Source of the DNA: Ulota crispa
Taxonomy: Eukaryota; Streptophyta; Bryopsida; Orthotrichales; Orthotrichaceae
NCBI GenBank assembly: GCA_963920765.1
Contig: OY987244.1
Location: 21,618,358-21,682,357, forward strand
Length of the DNA: 64,000 bases
Direction: 5' to 3'
Shown here: piece by piece, positions 59,738-64,000 of the stretch
How positions within the stretch are numbered: the stretch's first letter is position 1
Layout: each line of letters starts with the position of its first letter
Made by a program: the position numbers and the translations under genes
The notes under the pieces: generated by a model
Database searches by the model: none
Seen by the model: the letters and a program-made list of their open reading frames with translations, nothing else
What the model was told of the DNA's origin: nothing

Positions 59738-60533
59738 CCTCTTTCCCTCCAATCAAACGCCTGCCTTCTGGTTCCTGGTCGTAGCAAAAAAAATAAAAAA
59801 CAAAGACCTTGACCAGTTGTACAGTACTGAAGTTGATCAGTGCCGATGTGGTCCCTGTCTGTACAACAAAACGTGAATTTTCTACTAGTGTCACTCTTAT
59901 TCATATGTAGTCCTTTTACTTTCCCTATCGAACAACACTTTTTTTCTTCGGGATTGGTACTGATGTGACTCTTGTTGACATTACTGAACTTTCAGTGTGT
60001 AGACTAGGTTTCAAATCACTAAGTTTCAATCGCCATTGGTTGCTTATCTTTTTTCTTCTTCTGCAAATTTGAGAAATTTGTGAAGGTTTGAAAGTCATTT
60101 CAGCTGTTCTACATGTTTACACCACCACCAGCAACATTGCCGCTCATTGGCAGCAATATTTGGGAGAACCTGTAGTTAATATATTTTTAGCCGGTGGAAA
60201 AATGCATGCCAGAAAAAACTGATTGAATTTTGAAACTGCAGGTTACAGGCCTGGTTTTCAAAAATAAAAATCTAATGTAGAACGAAGGTTGGGCAATATC
60301 TGGTGTAAGTCACACTGAAAAAGTTGGTTTTTCATTTGACCGATAATGGACTATTCATATAACAATGGACTTTTCATGTCCCTGAACATTGGAATTTTAG
60401 ATAATTTGCACATCTTTTTACAAGGTTTTGCACGTCTTCCACTTTGGGCATACTAGTAAAAGTTTTGCAAGTATCACCGAAACAAATTATAGAGTATTAC
60501 TTTTGGACTCTGGATAGTTAATCCTGAGTTAAC
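59738..60533. other. non-coding DNA downstream of the candidate promoter
   Basis: AT-rich, no recognisable gene. Holds the short stem noted with the candidate promoter. Confidence 0.45.
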
Positions 60534-60952
60534 CTTTAAAACACCATATTCGTTATAATGAGAGTTTTCTAGTGAAATGAGAGGTAATATAAAGGAAATT
60601 CAAAAGAAAATCCAAAAAAAAAAAGGTCAATTGGACAAAAGGTTTTAGGTCAATTTAGCTCAATTCGAGACTTCGAGTTGAATTGACAAAAACTCTTTCA
60701 AACTCTACTTAAAATTGAAAGGTTTTAGGTCAACTCAAATGAATTGACATAAAACTTTTCATTGGTTTTACGTCAATTCTCAAATGAATTGACAAAAAAC
60801 TTTTCATTTAACCTAAAATTGAAAGGTTTTATGTCAATTCAGCTTGAATCGAGCTGAAAACTCTCATTTTAATGGAAATTGGTGATTTTGGTCAAGATAA
60901 ACTTGTTTGTTGATCTCCATTCTCTCATTATAACAAATATGGTGTTTTAAAG
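60534..60952. mobile_element. MITE with 31-bp terminal inverted repeats
   Basis: Left end CTTTAAAACACCATATTCGT then TATAATGAGAG; the complement of the right end is identical except for one base (TTTGT). The interior repeats AGGTTTTAGGTCAATT-like words several times in both orientations. AAC flanks both sides (60531-60533 and 60953-60955), so a 3-bp duplication is possible. The superfamily is uncertain. Confidence 0.8.
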
Positions 60953-61785
60953 AACCAAGTAACCATAATACATATAATGTATGCTGCTCTATAACTGACA
61001 TTTGCTACCAACAAAATATTTTAATTTGAAATCTTGGCTACCTCACTAGAACAACATTGATCTGCATTCTAACTTCTATGTTGATCTCAAATGTAATAAA
61101 GGTGTACATGCACGTGTGGATGCACTCCAAATACAAGAAAAATACATTGTATTGTACTGCTTACCACGGGCTGCTTGGTCCTTTAGGGGTTAAATGTGAC
61201 ACACCGGTTGAAAGTAACAAATGAGATTAGTGGGCAAAGTTCAAAAATTTCCCTAATCATTGCTGGGGAATAGAAGGTCCCGTATCTTGAAGCTCAAGAG
61301 TCCACCCATGCAATGGTAACACTATGGCAACGGTAACAGTTTTATGTTGATACTGTATGTACAACCCGCTCATTATGACTCCAAACCCTGTCAATTGTTA
61401 TTAGTAGCAAGACACCAAAACACTTTTACCTTCGTCAAGTGAACAACCTTGTTTATTGCTCTCCACCACATTTTTTTGATTTTAACAACAAACAAGTCTG
61501 CAGTGGGGTTTTTTTTTGTTCCTCAGATTTTCCAATTCCGGATCCATTATGAAAGTTTGCTCTTAACCACTCACGAGTTGTGGGTGTCACTTTGGGCAAG
61601 AATTAGTTGGTGGACAAGTGAGGCAAATGGGCACCTCAAACATAAGAACAAACATGTCCGTCCAATGTTGCATTTTAGGATTTTTGACCTAAAAGGGAAG
61701 AATATATTTACTTTTTTTTATTTTTACTACATTATGTGGTTTTAAATCCATATTTTGACTTTATATTAGCATCAATAAGTGTCAC

Positions 61786-62054
61786 CAACACAATATTTGT
61801 TAATTTGGGAAAAACACTTCCCCAAAATTGATTTTAGGGGTACTAACTTTTACATTTGTGAGCATATTTTGGTGATTTAAAGTGAGATTTTTTTATCATT
61901 CCTTCAAGATGTTTCATCATTGATGTAAGGTCTTGAAGAAATTATCATAAAATTCACTTTAGAAGTCTAGATCACCTAAAAACTCTTAAAAGTGAAAAAT
62001 ACAAAAATCCTATAATTGAGATTTTTTCCCAAACTAACAAATATCACATTCACC
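61786..62054. repeat. imperfect inverted repeat, possible MITE
   Basis: ATATTTGTTAATTTGGGAAA on the left and ATATTTGTTAGTTTGGGAAA as complement on the right; GGTGATTTAAAGTGA and GGTGATCTAGACTTC also fall at matching positions. No clear target duplication. Confidence 0.5.
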
Positions 62055-62814
62055 AGCATGTACAAAATAAGCTTCTTCTTTTTTTTATCATTTTCTATAA
62101 TCAATTATGATTTATGAGTTAACTACATTGAACAAACATGAGCTCAATTAGGCACTTCAAGCGGACAGACTAGCAGATGAGCAGTCCAATGTGACAAGCA
62201 TGCCCACAACCCAAAACACACCGTCTGTCAGTGATGCCAAAATATACTGCCTTGGGTAGCGGCGCTATACTGGTTTCCAATTACAAACCAAACTGCAACG
62301 CCATGCAACCTTTCACATGTGCTGGTGATACCGCCATGGGTGGGATTGCCCTGAGACCGGTACAGCTGTCAAAGCAGTTGTGAGCGACACATTTATTTAA
62401 GACCAGTGATGGCTAATTTCTCCGTTTTTCCGCAAATGTGCAGTGGACAGCAGAAATCTGGAGAAAACTACCAAGACCAAAAAAAACAACACCAACAAAA
62501 TGTGCTGGTTGTGAGAGGGACGAAGTTTTTCCTGGCGGAGTAACGACTGGTCAAATCACTGTGACAATTATAGAGTATGGGAGTAGCAGAGGGGCAGGGC
62601 AGAGCAAATTCCAGTGCCAGGCTTGCTTTTTATATTTATCACGGTGCACAGTTTGCAGGGGCGATGGGACCCTCCTTATGCGACGGCCATTCATGTTTGG
62701 CAGTGCCATTCAATAATACGACTGATAACTCGATTCTCTTCCGAGGCCAGAGTTTTCCGTTCACTTCAATTCTCTGCTTTGTGTCCTACTCATGAAAACA
62801 AGCTCTTTATTACG
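62055..62814. other. intergenic DNA
   Basis: A short Cys-containing frame at 62438-62716 is present but has no support as a gene. No other feature. Confidence 0.4.
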
Positions 62815-62910
62815 TCTTTACTTGTTTGTTTTATTATAATTACTGTTCAATCATCTGATCTTTACTTGTTTGTTTTATTATAATTACTGTTCAATCATCT
62901 GATCTTTACT
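62815..62910 (+). repeat. 44-bp perfect tandem duplication
   Basis: Two identical 44-bp units (containing TTATTATAATTACTGTTCAA) and an 8-bp partial third. Being identical, it is recent. Confidence 0.92.
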
Positions 62911-63295
62911 GATCGCAGTTTTGATCAGTTAGGAGGTGCATGGGTAGCCTGACCCACATCGATGTCAGATAATCAGATGAATCACCGGCACCGCGGGTTT
63001 CATTTTTCTAAAGCAAAAGTAATATGCTTTTGTGTGTGCATCTTTCCATTCTTGCATTCTGCGACAGTAAATCGCTGGTGGTGGGGCCATGCTTGACACC
63101 TTGCATTCCGAAAGATCTCGGATTCAGTGGTGCCCGCATGAGCCTCCGGAAGCGGAGTCAACGTGACTGATGCAACAACAGCGGTGCAAACTACAAACAA
63201 AGTCGAAATCCTTCGAAATCCAGACTCAAAAAAAAAAGATACTATATATATATGTTTATTTCTTTGTTTGAAGGAGCCCGTCCTAGTTGTTTCAA

Positions 63296-63619
63296 GGGTA
63301 AAAATCATGGAATACCCCTTGAAGTTAGCGGTATTTTCATAGATACCTGTGCTTTTTCAGAAATTGCATAAATATCCTTGGATCATAATATTCAGGTGTT
63401 TGTTTTGTTGTGCATGTCACTTCCCTTCTTCTTTTGTGCATACGCTATTTCTTTTTTGTTTCATTACATTCCCTTCTTCAACATTGATCAAGAAGGAAGT
63501 ACAAGCACAACATAAAAATGCTTGAAATTCATGGTCCAAGGGTATTTGTGCAATTTTTAAAAAAGCAAGGGTATCTATGAAAATGTTGCAAACTTCAAGG
63601 GTATCCATTTAATTTTTCC
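63296..63619. mobile_element. Mutator-like foldback MITE, family A, copy 4
   Basis: Left GGGTAAAAATCATGGAATAC, right complement GGAAAAATTAAATGGATACC, with the shared AGATACCTGTGCTTTTTCAG and TCACTTCCCTTCTTCTTTTG words. Flanks TTGTTTCAA and TCGTTTCAA differ at one of 9 positions. Confidence 0.85.
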
Positions 63620-64000
63620 TCGTTTCAACTACATCAATAGTGCATTTAGGTTGTCTCATACTAGTTTCTCAACATTTCACACTATTTAAATGTTTACCAA
63701 GAGTCCAAGACTACAGTAACTTTTGTCAACAATTACTACAATAGACAATGGAGGAGGGAAGTACAAGTTGGACCCAACAACAAGCATGGAAGTCAAGGAG
63801 CACGGAAGTTGGAACTTAGAAAGAACCAAGAATTATTGTAGCATAAAGAGAGTTGCATATCCTCCACGTGATCAAGGGTGAGAAATGAGGTAACTTTATT
63901 ATGGAAAGGCAACCTAATTGTTAAGGCAACCTAAATCCACTATTTGGTGTAGTGCAAGAATATGACTAGTTTAGGTGATTTTTGTCTAAATTTAGCATTT
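63620..64000. other. intergenic DNA at window end
   Basis: No recognisable gene or repeat up to the end of the window. Confidence 0.5.

Noticed and set aside
62438..62716. Short frame with CxxC pairs (CAGC, CQAC, CTVC followed by RGDG)
   Set aside because: The Cys pairs lie in a weak, unconserved-looking frame with overlapping alternatives; no family fits.

Overview
This is a 64 kb piece of a nuclear land-plant genome. The evidence is the spliced gene models (GT..AG introns, short exons), a SnRK2 kinase, a vacuolar ATPase subunit, a plastid-type pyrophosphatase, telomere-like AAACCCTAA boxes near genes, and a heavy load of plant-type transposons (CACTA, Ty3/gypsy, small foldback elements). 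The AT-rich, transposon-laden spacing and some protein details would fit a seed-free plant (bryophyte, lycophyte or fern), but the lineage cannot be fixed from the sequence alone.

Four host genes are supported. (1) 1-715, +: last three exons of an SnRK2 (SNF1-related) kinase. (2) 9717-9908, -: a 63-residue protein that looks like the 6.7 kDa QCR10 subunit of mitochondrial complex III. (3) 42908-46962, -: a six-exon soluble inorganic pyrophosphatase with an organelle transit peptide. (4) 55158-58469, +: an intronless 1103-codon ORF whose first ~215 residues are V-ATPase subunit D, followed by a very long Pro/Ser/Thr-rich, acidic tail. The very end of that tail again resembles the family C-terminus. 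This last gene is the most unusual coding feature in the window.

Nearly half of the window, 11366-41219, is one CACTA (En/Spm) transposon of 29,854 bp. It has matching 23-bp terminal inverted repeats that start CACTA and a TAA target-site duplication on both sides. Inside it, from left to right: a subterminal repeat zone; a decayed TNP2-type transposase on the minus strand; an array of ~121-bp repeats; a central region; a second array of the same repeat in inverted orientation; an inserted, decayed Ty3/gypsy retrotransposon whose pol ends in a PHD-finger-like motif and which is itself interrupted by further insertions; a decayed coiled-coil accessory gene on the plus strand; and a right subterminal zone with a 670-bp tandem duplication. 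The two element genes diverge from the centre, each with a repeat array behind its 5' end.

The rest is AT-rich intergenic DNA seeded with small non-autonomous elements. One foldback family (GGGAAAATTT ends, 9-bp target duplications, Mutator-like) has four copies at 10202, 45846, 47158 and 63296. Two of these sit only about 200-300 bp upstream of start codons. A second 9-bp-duplication foldback element lies in an intron of the pyrophosphatase gene. A cluster of elements between 3.2 and 8.6 kb has TTAA/CCC-type ends. The genes are otherwise unrelated housekeeping or signalling genes and do not form a pathway.
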